Positions 20,411 through 30,256 of a stretch of DNA of 64,000 nucleotides are shown one piece after another. Position 1 is the stretch's first letter; every line of letters starts with the position of its first letter. Both the position numbers and the translations under genes were made by a program. The notes under the pieces are model-generated. The model had not been told where the DNA came from and searched no databases. It saw nothing but the letters and a program-made list of their open reading frames with translations. Source of the DNA: Hyaloraphidium curvatum (Eukaryota; Monoblepharomycota; Hyaloraphidiomycetes; Hyaloraphidiales; Hyaloraphidiaceae); NCBI GenBank assembly GCA_025558095.1, contig JAIVFI010000002.1, forward strand, positions 1,240,001-1,304,000, in the 5' to 3' direction.

Positions 20411-21380
20411 ATGCCGTCGCGCCCGTTGTTCGACGTCGACACGAGGTCGACGCGCTTCCGCCTTGTCGCGATATGCCTCTTCCTCGACATCGGTGCGACC
20501 CCGCCAAACCCCAAGCACCCTTCCCGCGCTGACTCCGCTTCACTCCTCGGACCACCGTTCGCCAGCGTTCCTCGTGCTCATGGCCGTCGCGGGAGCTGGC
20601 CCGTACCCGAACTCGTCGCTCTACTGGGGCGTCTACACGGCCGCACGCGTCCCGCCGCAGCCGGGCCTGGTCGACTTCAAGACGGGCATGTGGGGCTACC
20701 AAAGCTCTGGACAGGCCGTCATCGGTTCGTTTTCGCGGTCGTTCCCGCCCTGAGGGCCGGCTGACCCGTCATGTCCTGCTACAGTTTGGAACAACTGGTC
20801 AGGACGCGGTGCACACGTCCCGGAGATAGTGAAACTCGGCTGATCTCGGCTGATCTTCGCTCTTTTAGGTGGTATTCGACCTTCTTCGTGTCGATCTACG
20901 GATCCTCCCTCTTCTACGCCATCGCCACGCTCCAGGTCATCTCCGGGACGGTCCTCTTCTTTGGCGTCTTGACGCTGGCCTTCCTGCTTCCTGAACCCGT
21001 TCCCCATGCTGGCGACGAGCGTCTTTGCCTCAATTCTCTACATTCCGGTACGTTCAACTTCGATCTGTGCTGTCACCGTCCTTGACAGGTCTCGGCCGGC
21101 GCAGACGTTCTCCATGATGGCTTGGCTCAATCACGACGTCGGAAACAAGATCGGCCGCTACGAGTCATACGCAAACGGTCCCGGGCTCGGCTGCGGTGCG
21201 GCTGCCCTCGCCCTTTGCCTCATTTCCACGGGGATCAAGTTCATTGCCGTCCGCAACGAGCTGAAGACCGGTGGGGTGACAGGCGAGACGATGGCGCTCG
21301 AGAGGGGGCAGGTCATCAAGGAGGAACGGGAGCAAGCGGCGCCGCAGCAGATGTATGCTGCGCTGGCGACGTCGTCGTGA
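20411..21380 (+). pseudogene. Four-TM membrane protein, tandem copy 1, broken by a 7-bp duplication
   Basis: Five exons mirror those of copy 2: 20411-20492, 20566-20724, a 13-nt microexon 20785-20797, 20869-21047 and 21105-21380. Exon lengths equal those of copy 2 (82, 159, 13) until exon 4, which is 179 instead of 172 nt: the heptamer TTCCTGC is followed at once by TTCCTG near 20981-20993. This tandem repeat shifts the frame before N-P-F-P-M-L-A, and the next exon only reads properly if it is ignored. The intended protein has four hydrophobic segments and a loop with S-L-Y-W-G and T-G-M-W-G-Y-Q. Probably a recently broken gene, or the duplicated bases are an assembly error. Confidence 0.7.
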
Positions 21381-21553
21381 TCGCAGGCCAGGGGGTTCCT
21401 GTACATCATTCGGTATTCAACTTGACATGGTGACTCTTTGGCGGCTCGTGTGGACAAGGAGCGGCAAATCACGTGCAAGCCAGACGACTCACACAACACT
21501 TCATTTGAAAAGCTCCGAACGAAAGCACTCTAGCCCTCTCGAAGCAGAAATCG

Positions 21554-22484
21554 ATGGCGCAGCCCGCTTGGATTGCCATGGACACGAAGTCGACGCGCTT
21601 CCGGCTCGTCGCGCTCTGCCTGTTGCTCGACATCTGTGCGCGTTTCGCCGGCCCGGGCACCGGCTCCGCGGCGACTCACCTCCTCGAACCGCAGCGTTCC
21701 TCATCCTCATGGCCATCGCCGGCGCTGGGCCCGTGCCCAACACCTCACTGTACTGGGGCCAGTACACAGGGGCGCGTGTTCCCCCGCAGCCGGGCGTGGT
21801 CGACCTGAAGACGGGCATGTGGAGCTACCAGACCGTGGGGCAGAACGTCATTGGTGCGTGGCCTTCTCCGCTTGTTTCTACGACGCCGGCTTACAGGGGA
21901 ACACGCCTTCTGCAGTCCAGAACAACTGGTCAGGCTTCCGTGCTGGCGCTTCGGCGAGACCGGAGACTGATTCTCGGTTAAAACAGGTGGTACTCGCCCT
22001 TCTTCGTCGCCAACTACGGCACCTCGCTCTTCTACGCCATCGTCAGCCTCCAGGTCATCGCCGGGACCACTCTCTTCTTTGGTGCGCTCACCCTGGCGTT
22101 CCTGAACCCCTTTCCGATGCTGGCCACCGGCGTCTTTGCGACCGTCATCTACATCCCGGTATGCTGATCGAATGGCATGCGTTTTTCTCGTACCTGACCC
22201 TTGAATCGCCCCAGACCTTCTCGATGATGGCGTGGCTCAACAATGATCTCGGCAACAAGGTCGGTCCCTACGAGTCCTTCACCGCCGGCCCCGGGCTCGG
22301 CTGCGGCGCCGCCGCCCTCGCACTGTGCCTCATCTCGACGGGGATCAAGCTCGTCGCGGCCCGCAAGGCCAGCAGCGCCATTTCGGGGGAGGCCCTGGCA
22401 CTTGAGCGTGCAGAGGAGCAGGAGGCCAAGCCGGAAGGGTTCGAGGTGGCCCAGCAGCAGCAAATGTACCCTGCCTCGTCGTGA
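21554..22484 (+). CDS. Four-TM membrane protein, SUR7/PalI- or claudin-like, tandem copy 2
   Basis: Five exons (21554-21635, 21695-21853, 21916-21928, 21987-22158, 22215-22484) join in phase to 231 aa. The third exon is only 13 nt and supplies V-Q-N-N-W before W-Y-S-P-F-F. Membrane segments: about 16-36, 94-118, 124-142 and 172-193, with a long loop after the first that contains S-L-Y-W-G-Q-Y and T-G-M-W-S-Y-Q. This order (TM, long outside loop with W-x-x-W-type motif, three TMs, charged cytosolic tail) resembles SUR7/PalI and claudin-like proteins of the plasma membrane, but loop cysteines are absent and the family call is only a suggestion. The tail is Glu/Gln-rich. It lies 173 bp after copy 1, same strand. 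Confidence 0.75.
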
Positions 22485-22707
22485 AGGCGATACCTCAGAT
22501 TGCAGAAGATGCCTCTATCACCCTTCGGCAATTGAATATTTATAAGAATTTCCTTCAGGCTTTAGGCTGGACGCCCTTATCCACGAATCCGCTTACTGAT
22601 GAAGCCCACTGCTTGCTCCGCCGGGGTGAACGCTGATGCACGCTGACCGATCGACGTCAGGGAGCTGCAGCCGGCGCTGCTGCACGGCGGAACAAATCAA
22701 CTGCAAC

Positions 22708-24768
22708 ATGCCCGACGCCCGGACGCTGGATGACCAACGGCTCCAACGTACGGCATGCCTGAACTGCGCTCTACAGCGGAGACGGTGCGAGAGGCCCGCG
22801 GACGGCGGAGACTGCTTCCGCTGTTCCCGGCTCCGGCGGGAGTGCATCTCGCAGCTCCCCGGCTCAGAGGGCAAGACCACGCGGGAAACCCGGACCATAC
22901 GGAAGCCCACGAAGCAGAGGGTGGTGGCGCCGAAGGGCACCGCGAGATTGGCGACGGCAGAGGGGCTCGGGCACGGGTTGTCAGGCGGCAGCGCCTTCCC
23001 GGCCCCTGTGGCCTCTCCACCCCTTTCTCCCTCATCGTCGTCGCCGTCTGCTCTCGCGCTGGCGTCTCCCTCCTTCAATTCCGGCGATCTCGCCATCTCG
23101 GACGTGATTCTCGCCGGAATGCGGGGGTGGTGGGAGCGGTGCCATCCTGCCTTCCCGCTGATCCACCGGGGCGCCTTCGAGGCCGCGTTCAATCCGGATC
23201 CTTCGCCGCACTACGGCGCGAATCAACCCTCGGCGCTCATGTTCGCTCTGGCCGCTAACGGCCTCCCGTATGCCGATTTGCCGGGTATCGCCGAAGCGCA
23301 GCGGAACGCCCTGTCTGCCGCTTGCCTCCAGGCGGCCCGGGACGCCGTGGTTGCCGGTTTCGTGTCGCGGGAGAGCCCGCTGATGACGGATCTTGAGGCA
23401 CTGCAGGCTGTTTTCCTCATCCTCTTTAGGTGCTTGCCGGAAGGGAGGGCTCTCGAGGCCTTTGTGCCGCTCGCGAGCTGTAGCCACGTCTTGAAGCGGA
23501 CTTGTCTTGATCCGGCAACTGGGGAACTTGTAGGCGCGCGGGAAGCTCCAGCCGACCACGTGCAATGGGTCGCCAACGAAATGCGGTGGCGGCTCTGGCT
23601 CGTGGTTGGCCATATCGAGATCAACTTTTGGTACTACACCCGGAGGCCGACCATGTTCCCCTACCTCGAGCATACCCTGCCCCTACCTGCTTCCGAACTC
23701 TACTTTGACATGCCGTCGTCGGAGGCGGCGTTCGACCTCCTTTCGCGGACGCGTATGGGCCGACTTGCCGAGACCGTCGACCTGTCGCCCTTCGTGGACC
23801 CTTGTCCCGAGCTGGAGCACACGAAAGACGTTGTTCATTCCTTGGTCGGCTCTATCTTTTCCCGCCGCGCGTCCCACCTGCTGTTCGCCCACCTCGGTTC
23901 CGGATTCCGGGCTCTCCGCTCGACCCTCCGCGACCATGCCGAGCATCACGGGATCGACCTTCTTTCCCTGGCCTCTCAAGAACCTTCCTCCGATACCCCG
24001 GAACAAGCCGTCTATCGTCGGTTTGCTCAACTGTACTGTTCCCTCGCCGCCGAGTCGCTGCGGCCGCTTGCCCCGGACGTCGGCCTCCCGTTGGAACTTG
24101 GTGATGCGGTTCCTTTCCTCCTCCTATCCAACCTGTCGTGCCCGGCATACGCGCACGTCGCCTTGGGCTACTTCATCATCCTCCGCGCCTCGTCCCTCGA
24201 ATGCTGGTTCGAGGGCGACGACGGCTCCCCCCGCGCTGCCCTGTTTTCGAGCCAGGAGATGGCATCGGCCCTTGAAACCTGCGTGGTCATTGCTCGGTGG
24301 ATGCGGTCGCAGCTCTCGGTGGATGCGGAGCTACGGCATCCCGTGCTCGGTACCATCGTGGCGGGGATCAGGGTCGCCAAGATCGGCGTTGCGGCCGCAG
24401 CGATGCTAGCTGGGCTTGACGACACGGAGGTCAGGGTGCGGACGGAGGAGGACGTGAGGAGCGTCCTGCGTTACGTGGAGACGGCAGCGGCGCCATTTCA
24501 GCACGCGAGGGCGGCCGTGGATGACCTGAGGAGGACCGTGATCGCGGCTGGGATCGCGGTGCGGACGGATGGAACACCCACACCCGTCGAGCAGGATTCG
24601 ACTCCTGGCAATGAGGGCGCGGGGTCGGCAGCATCCGAGGTCGGGAGCTCGCCTTTGGACCCGGATGACGGAGGGTCATCGGAGCCATTGCGGAGGAGCC
24701 CCTTTGCGCAGACAGTCCTCGGGGTCGACAGCGCGATGGGCCGGCGCCTCTTGTCGCCGGCCAGCTAG
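22708..24768 (+). CDS. Zn2Cys6 fungal transcription factor
   Basis: Intronless, 686 aa from the ATG at 22708 (an in-frame ATG at 22636 would add 24 residues). The binuclear zinc cluster is C17-x2-C20-x6-C27-x8-C36-x2-C39-x6-C46, which binds CGG-type half sites. A basic linker with R-K-P-T-K-Q-R follows. The middle homology region starts around 130 (W-W-E-R-C-H-P-A-F-P-L-I-H-R-G-A-F) and extends to about 560. The C-terminus is acidic and Ser/Pro-rich, as in activation regions. Targets cannot be read from sequence; it is next to the four-TM pair and HSP20 copy 2. This family is essentially restricted to fungi and is a main clue to the organism. Confidence 0.9.
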   Translation: MPDARTLDDQRLQRTACLNCALQRRRCERPADGGDCFRCSRLRRECISQLPGSEGKTTRETRTIRKPTKQRVVAPKGTARLATAEGLGHGLSGGSAFPAPVASPPLSPSSSSPSALALASPSFNSGDLAISDVILAGMRGWWERCHPAFPLIHRGAFEAAFNPDPSPHYGANQPSALMFALAANGLPYADLPGIAEAQRNALSAACLQAARDAVVAGFVSRESPLMTDLEALQAVFLILFRCLPEGRALEAFVPLASCSHVLKRTCLDPATGELVGAREAPADHVQWVANEMRWRLWLVVGHIEINFWYYTRRPTMFPYLEHTLPLPASELYFDMPSSEAAFDLLSRTRMGRLAETVDLSPFVDPCPELEHTKDVVHSLVGSIFSRRASHLLFAHLGSGFRALRSTLRDHAEHHGIDLLSLASQEPSSDTPEQAVYRRFAQLYCSLAAESLRPLAPDVGLPLELGDAVPFLLLSNLSCPAYAHVALGYFIILRASSLECWFEGDDGSPRAALFSSQEMASALETCVVIARWMRSQLSVDAELRHPVLGTIVAGIRVAKIGVAAAAMLAGLDDTEVRVRTEEDVRSVLRYVETAAAPFQHARAAVDDLRRTVIAAGIAVRTDGTPTPVEQDSTPGNEGAGSAASEVGSSPLDPDDGGSSEPLRRSPFAQTVLGVDSAMGRRLLSPAS

Positions 24769-25154
24769 CCTCTTTGACACTTCGTGTTTAGTTTCGAGCG
24801 AAATCTTATTGCAACCTTCTAATGCGATCGACAAGTTCGGGTCTGATGGCCCGGATGGAGGCTTCCCCGGTGGAGTCTGAGTATGGCAGCACTGCAGCAC
24901 GGCCCCGGTATCGATGATTACAACCTCCGTCTTGCTGGGACTCAGTCACTACCCCGGGGAATGCGAGGAGTAATGCTTCGTAATTATTCGAAACGAGTCC
25001 CACGTCTGCACCTCGCCGCCCGAGCTCCTTTCGACCGTTGCGCTCCACCTCTTCGTCCCGCGACAACGGGCATCCGGAGGGAGGCTTCGGGTAGGGGTCG
25101 GCTCTCTGCCCGCAGACCAGTCACACTGCAGCGGGAGACGATGCGTTGATGTTG

Positions 25155-25222
25155 ATGAGCGGCGCCGCGGCCCAATGGGCCGACAATGATGAACGTGATT
25201 TAGTCCTGGAGACGTCCCAGAT
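25155..25222 (-). pseudogene. Relic of an SDR gene start
   Basis: On the minus strand the sequence GGGACGTCTCCAGGAC followed by A-rich AAATCACGTTCATCA lines up with the first codons of the SDR at 11294, which reads GGGACGTCTCCAGGAC then AAAATTGCGTTCATCA. The start codon position reads CTG instead of ATG, an extra base shifts the frame, and similarity fades after about 60 bases. So the divergent partner of HSP20 copy 2 has been lost. Confidence 0.65.
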
Positions 25223-25416
25223 TATTTTCGCGCTCTAGCGTGGCCAATCGTTGTCCGGAGCGAACGGGAGGTCACGAGCCGATGGAGCTCGCCGGAGCAC
25301 TCCGTATCTGCGGAAAACCACTCCGGGGTCTCATGGTGGATGTACGCACATTGAGGAACCAGCTGATTGCGACGGTCCCCGCGGGTATGCGCGAGGCTAG
25401 TCGGGCGGCCTCTCGC

Positions 25417-25459
25417 AGGTTCTAGACCCTTCCGCGGCGGGCGGCCAAGCAGTATAAAA
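25417..25459 (+). promoter_or_regulatory. HSP20 copy 2 promoter: heat-shock element and TATA box
   Basis: TTCTAGACCCTTC (25420-25432) and TATAAAA (25453-25459), 89 bp before the start codon; same order and spacing as before copy 1. Confidence 0.6.
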
Positions 25460-25547
25460 TCCCCGCTCCCCACCCCCCCCCCAAAGCACCACGAATCTCG
25501 AAGCCGAACACCGCTCGACTCGCTCTCGAAACACCGCGGACACCACG

Positions 25548-26273
25548 ATGGCCTTCTACAGCCCGCTTTTTGGCCGGCAGCCGTTCGGCTTCGGCCTCTT
25601 CGACGACTTCTTCGGCCCGCCGCCGGTGTCGCCCTTCGCCCCGCCCTTCTTCGGCGCCGTGCCCGTGCCCCGCACCTGGGTCCGCGTGGCCTGGCCCGAG
25701 GAAGCCGCTGAAGCACCTGTCGACCCCGCCAAGCAGTCCGAGCCCGCAACGGGGGAGGTCGTCAAGATGGCCGAAACCGCTCCCGAGGCGCCCGCCGCGG
25801 AGGGAGCTCCGGCCGAAACCGCACCTGCTGCTGAGGCACCTGCCACTGCCGAATCCAGCGCTGCTCCTTCCGAGCCCGCTGCCGCCCCCGACGCCCCGGC
25901 GCCCGACTCTGCCGCCGCCGGCACCGTCGCCGCCCCCCCCGCCTCGGCAGTCGCCGCCCCCGCCGCCGCCCGCCCCTTCTCCCTCGCCGTGACCCCCGCC
26001 GAGGACGCCTACTCCCTCACCTACGCCGTGCCCGCCCGCGAGGGCCTGCAGCTGCAGCTCTCGGACGACGGCTCGGCGCTCACCTTCCGGTTCGAGGAGA
26101 ACAAGGAGGAGGAAGGGCGCAAGAGCTTCAGGCGGGTCGAGCGCACGTGGTACCTGCCCGAGGACGCGGATGGGGACAAGATAGAGGCCAAGTGGGGAGA
26201 AGGAGGGGTGGAGGTCAAGGTCGCGAGGAAGGAGTTCAAGCCCAAGGAGAAGAGGATCATCAGCGTCCTCTGA
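25548..26273 (+). CDS. HSP20: Small heat-shock protein (HSP20/alpha-crystallin), copy 2
   Basis: 241 aa, same architecture as copy 1: Phe-rich arm, long Ala/Pro linker, alpha-crystallin domain from about 142, terminal I-I-S-V-L. Differences from copy 1: T11Q, two S-to-P changes around 29-33, A43T, T48A, A58V, D71V, P100T and one N-to-D in the crystallin domain. The pattern (many changes in the arm and linker start, almost none beyond residue 100) suggests purifying selection or gene conversion across the domain. It has its own TATA box and heat-shock element and has lost the divergent SDR neighbour seen at copy 1. Confidence 0.92.
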   Translation: MAFYSPLFGRQPFGFGLFDDFFGPPPVSPFAPPFFGAVPVPRTWVRVAWPEEAAEAPVDPAKQSEPATGEVVKMAETAPEAPAAEGAPAETAPAAEAPATAESSAAPSEPAAAPDAPAPDSAAAGTVAAPPASAVAAPAAARPFSLAVTPAEDAYSLTYAVPAREGLQLQLSDDGSALTFRFEENKEEEGRKSFRRVERTWYLPEDADGDKIEAKWGEGGVEVKVARKEFKPKEKRIISVL

Positions 26274-26462
26274 AGGACTCGCGACAGCAACTCCAACACT
26301 TGGGAGAAGCATGTTATGGGATGCGGGAGTAAAATTGTGGTGAAAAAGGAACACTTTCGTCTGTAGTCAACGAAGTCAATTGAACGGGGCCATCTACACC
26401 ATAACCTGCGAAACGTCCGTGTCCAAAGGCCACCGTCCGCTCCTTGAACCTCCGAAGACACT

Positions 26463-28582
26463 TCACTCCCGGCTGATATCGCGTCCGAAGATCATCGTCT
26501 GACACGCAGCGTGAGGACGAACAATAAAGAGTGTCGTCGGCAACGCCTACCTTGCTCCAATCGAAGGCAACGATAAGCTTGTTCTTGATGGAAAGCAGAT
26601 TGGTCAAGTAAACGGACCTTCGAGGACGAAAGAGTGAGATCAGTCGGTCGACATTCGCCACGCCAAGCCCACCTCCAGAACAAGAACGTCGCAAAGCCCG
26701 AGATCTGCACTCCGAAAGGAAGGTCTGCAATGGCCTCGTCCGTCCCGATGTATGCCAGGCTGCCCTTGTGCAGGTAGTCGAACGACTTTTCCTTTGGCAG
26801 GATTTCGGCGTTGACCTTGGAGATGGCCCCCGCCAGCGGCAGCGCCTTGCGCAGGCCGGCAAAGATCTCCCCGCGCTCGTTGAAGATCTTGGCGAGGTAG
26901 TATCCCTGCTGCGAGGCCACCTGGGCCGTCGGCGCGAACTTGGAGTGCGAGCAGTCGCCCATGGCGAACAGCGAGCCATCGGAGCCCTTGACCACGAGGT
27001 GCTCGTCGATGACGAGGCCGCGCCGCGAGTTCTGGATGTCCTGGGGGAGCTGCGAGATCATGTTCTTGACCATGGGCCGCATGGCGTTGCCGGTCGCCCA
27101 GACAAGGAGTCCTGGTGCAGGCCAAATGACGTGAGAATAACGATCAAACGCTGGGAAGGGGCCGATTGTGCCCACCGTAGGGGATGTTCTTCATCGTCGT
27201 CACGGCCTCCTCCACCTCCTGCTCCACGCCGTCCACGACCTTCTTCACCTTCTGCGTGCTCTTTTCCTGCACCACGAGGTGATCGGGGTGCACCTCCTTG
27301 ACCATGGTGTTGAGCTTGATGTCCACCTTTTCCTGGGCAAAGTGCTTCTCGGTGTACTCGACCAGTTTGGCCGAGAAGCTCGGGAGCACGTGCGGCAGCG
27401 CCTCGATGAGGGTGATGTGGACCCGACCCGCGATCTCGGGGTACCTGATTGCCCTGCGTGAGCATGGAGCGTGGCCGGTTTGCGGTGCGGATGACCCACC
27501 ACTTGACGACGTCGTCCACAAGGAAATCGCGCAGCTCGGCCGAGTACTCGACCCCGGTCGGCCCGCCTCCCACGACCACGAAATGCAGCAGCCTGTCGAT
27601 CTCCTCGGGCGGCTGCGACGGGAACGCCGCCGTCTCGAGGCAGTCCATGAGCTTGATCCGGATGGCCTTGGCGTCGGGGAGCTCCTTGAGGAAGCACGCG
27701 TGCTCCTTCACCCCGGGGATCCCGAACGTGGCGTTCTCGGCGCCCACGGCCGTGACCAGGTAGTCGTACTTTATCGCCGCGCGGGAGACGGCGCCCACGA
27801 GGTCCGATTCGTCGGCGAAGCTGATGGTCTTGGCCTCCAGGTCGACGTGCTTGACCTCGGCCTCGATGAACTTGACCTTGCGCTTCTTGTACCCCGTCAG
27901 GAAGCGCAGCGGCATGCAGAGGCTCCGCAGCTCGATGGTGCCGGTCGTGCACGAGGGGAGCAGGGGGGTGAAGAGGAAGTAGTTTCGGGGGGAGATGACG
28001 ACGACGTTGTAGTTGGTCGTGTCGAGCTTGTCGATGAAGGAGGTCGCGCCCCAGCCGGATCCGAGCTGAAATGAAACGCACGTTGGTCCTGCCGCGCGAG
28101 ACGGCTGGACGGACGGACCCACCACCGCCAGGGTCGGAAGGTTCGGATCACCGAACTCGAGCTGGTCCGTCGGCGGGTTCTGGGCCACATACAGCCCTGC
28201 AGAGCGCGCACCGCGGCATTATATCGATTCCAAGCCCGGCGGAAAGGTCCGACCCACAGTATCCGAGGAAGATGGCACCCCCCGCGAGCCCGACCTTGAA
28301 CAGGATCCCGAGGTTCCTGAACGACAGCAGCCTCCGCCTCTTCGGCTCCGCCCCGCCCGACTGCGGGCGGATCTGCACCAGCAGCAGCCCCTGAAATGGC
28401 GATGCCGGCGCCGCGGGCCCGAAAACGCGTCCGCGGGCCTGCCGCGGCCGCGCCAGGGTCGACAGCAGGGAGCGCGCCGCCGGGGGCCGGAACGCGCCGG
28501 CGAGGGCGCCGGGGACGGGCATCGCCGTCCGCAGCGAGAAGAGGCCGCGGCACAGTGGTGCCATCGCCTGGGGGACCGGCAT
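26463..28582 (-). CDS. NDE1/NDI1-like: Type II NADH:ubiquinone oxidoreductase (alternative, rotenone-insensitive)
   Basis: Seven exons (28582-28258, 28196-28123, 28065-27500, 27444-27176, 27111-26673, 26617-26551, 26498-26463) join in phase to 591 aa. Single-subunit flavoprotein on the inner mitochondrial membrane that passes electrons from NADH to ubiquinone without pumping protons. Visible: Arg-rich presequence, a membrane segment at about 98-118 (G-L-A-G-G-A-I-F-L-G-Y), FAD loop G-S-G-W-G-A-T-S (135-142), F-L-F-T-P-L-L-P-S, NADH loop G-G-G-P-T-G-V-E, W-A-T-G-N-A, a G-D-C-S second FAD site, and the classic C-terminal F-G-R-D-I-S-R-E. The presequence followed by a TM helix suggests an external (NDE) enzyme. 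All introns are 52-64 nt. Confidence 0.95.
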
Positions 28583-28906
28583 TCCGCCGGGATGGCCGGG
28601 GTCGGACGGATCGGCAGGGTTCGCGGCGGGTCAAGTCAGCACGTCCGACACCCCACGGATCGAGGACCCCGATGGCTGCGGACTGGAGCGTTCTTCGGAA
28701 CGATCCTTGCGTAGTTGAGCTAGAGATCCAGCCTGAGAACGGATGCGGGCTTTATCGGGGGATTCACAGGCGCAATCTACGGAGCAAGACTTCGAGCCCA
28801 CGGTTTCCATTCCCACTGAACTCCAGGCCTTAGCGATATCGCGGTATCGTTTCCCAGCCCCCCACCCACGTCCGCGGCCCTCCCAGCACGACCCACCCAC
28901 GGGCCG
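28583..28906. other. Intergenic region
   Basis: 324 bp: promoter of the NADH dehydrogenase and 3' flank of the SNARE gene. Nothing else seen. Confidence 0.4.
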
Positions 28907-30163
28907 TCATCCCCTGGCCAGCAGCCACCACACCAGCAGCACCACGCACACCGACACCACGCTCCCCAGCACGCACGCGTCCCTCCTCTTCTTGGCATCG
29001 ATCCTCTTGACCAGCTTGTTGATGAGCGGGAACCGCGACAGCACGCCGCCCTGCAGCCGCCTCTCGGAGCCGTACAGCTGCCTCCCCTGCTGCGCGAGGT
29101 CCTGCCGCGCCGCGTGCGCCTGCGAGAGGACCTGGTCCGCCATGCGGATGGACGAGTCGATGCGGGTGCGCTCGGTGAGGAGGTAGTCGGTGTCGGCCGA
29201 GGCGGAGGGGGAGCCGTTGGTGGAGAGGAGGGAGGCGTGCTCGGCGGCGGCGGCGATGTTGGCCTGGAGAACAGGACATCAGTTGGAGGCGACAGCGAAG
29301 GTCCTCGGTGAGAGCTTTGCAAACCTTGATCTTTTTGAACTCCTTCCGGAAGTCGTAGAGGATGTCCCGATGCCGCTGCAGCATGTGCATCATGCTGGCC
29401 GACGTTTGCGGCGCCGAATCCAGGTGGACGGCCATACGGTCCGTCACGCCCGAGAGCTGGGGAGAAAGAGTGGTCAGAATGTGCCAAAACTGAGAAGGAA
29501 GGCGGTAGGCGACCGCCCCGTTGGTCCGACGGCCTGAAGAGGCGACGCAAGATGCCAAGGGTGCCGCAATGGCCTCCGGCAACCCGGCTCCGCCCTCCGG
29601 AAATCGCCAGCAGTCGACTGCAAGCATGACGAGCAAGAGTCCGAGGCCCCAGGGCCACCGACAAGGGGGAGGAGCTCGAGCACGGCACCCCGTCCCCGTC
29701 CCATGTCAACCCCGTTCCCGCCCAGTCCGGCCTCCAAAAGCAGAGCTGGCAACTTCCCCAGCTTCCCAATGCCTTCCTGGGGCCGTTCCCTCCTCCCAAG
29801 TCGCCGGCTTTTCCGCGGTTCTCCGCCATTCACCTTGTCCAGCGCGCCCTCGAGCTCGCGCTCCGCGTCCTCCGCGCCGCCGGGCAGCCCCCCCGCCGCG
29901 CCCATCGCCAGCCTCGCATACGCCGCCAGCCGCCCTTCGACGTCGTTCTCGAGCTGCCGCGCGCTCCGCCGCAGGTCCTCCCACGGCACGGCGGCCGACA
30001 GCGACGCCGGCGACGGCGAGGGAGAGACGGACGGCATCGGCGCGACGGACGCCGCACGCGGCGACGCGGAGAAGGGGTTCGGCGGGCCGGCGCCGTTGGC
30101 CGGGCGGTTCATGGACGACTCCGGTACTGGAGTCGGCGACGGGGGCCGGGGGCGGCGAGGCAT
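28907..30163 (-). CDS. GOS1: Golgi SNARE Gos1/GOS28 (Qb-SNARE)
   Basis: Three exons: 30163-29834, 29456-29325 and 29263-28907, giving 272 aa; a second ATG at 30112 would give 255 aa, closer to the usual 220-250. Mediates ER-Golgi and intra-Golgi vesicle fusion with Sed5, Ykt6 and Sft1-type partners. Features: W-E-D-L-R-R-S-A-R-Q-L-E-N-D at the start of the N-terminal helices, M-L-Q-R-H-R-D-I-L-Y-D-F-R-K-E-F-K-K-I-K, a SNARE coil with R-I-D-S-S-I-R-M-A-D-Q-V-L, then G-V-L-S-R-F-P-L-I-N-K-L-V-K-R-I before the tail anchor (V-V-S-V-C-V-V-L-L-V-W-W). Intron 1 is long for this window (377 nt) and shows no extra exon. Confidence 0.92.
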
Positions 30164-30256
30164 CCAATCAGAGCCGCTCTCCCCCCGAAACACCCCCGAT
30201 CGTGGATGTGCTCGACTCGCATTCAAATAGGTGCATAATCTACAGCTCTAGGGGAC

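Larger units (their letters stand above)
24769..25547. other. Intergenic region with a dead SDR stub and HSP20 copy 2 promoter
   Basis: 779 bp. The right half (about 25155-25547) is the second arm of the HSP20 inverted duplication. The left part (24769-25154) shows no gene. Confidence 0.6.
25155..26275. repeat. Inverted duplication, arm 2
   Basis: Reverse-complement partner of about 10226-11350. Coding parts are almost identical, the shared upstream DNA is clearly alignable but more diverged, and the sequence after the HSP20 stop is unrelated. Confidence 0.8.

Noticed and set aside
24585-24615. T-arm-like hairpin in the Zn2Cys6 gene
   Set aside because: Lies inside a coding region and has no other tRNA arms.
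10226-26275. Composite transposon bounded by the HSP20 inverted arms
   Set aside because: No transposase, no terminal repeats or target-site duplications at the arm ends; arms begin at a gene's stop codon, which fits a segmental duplication.
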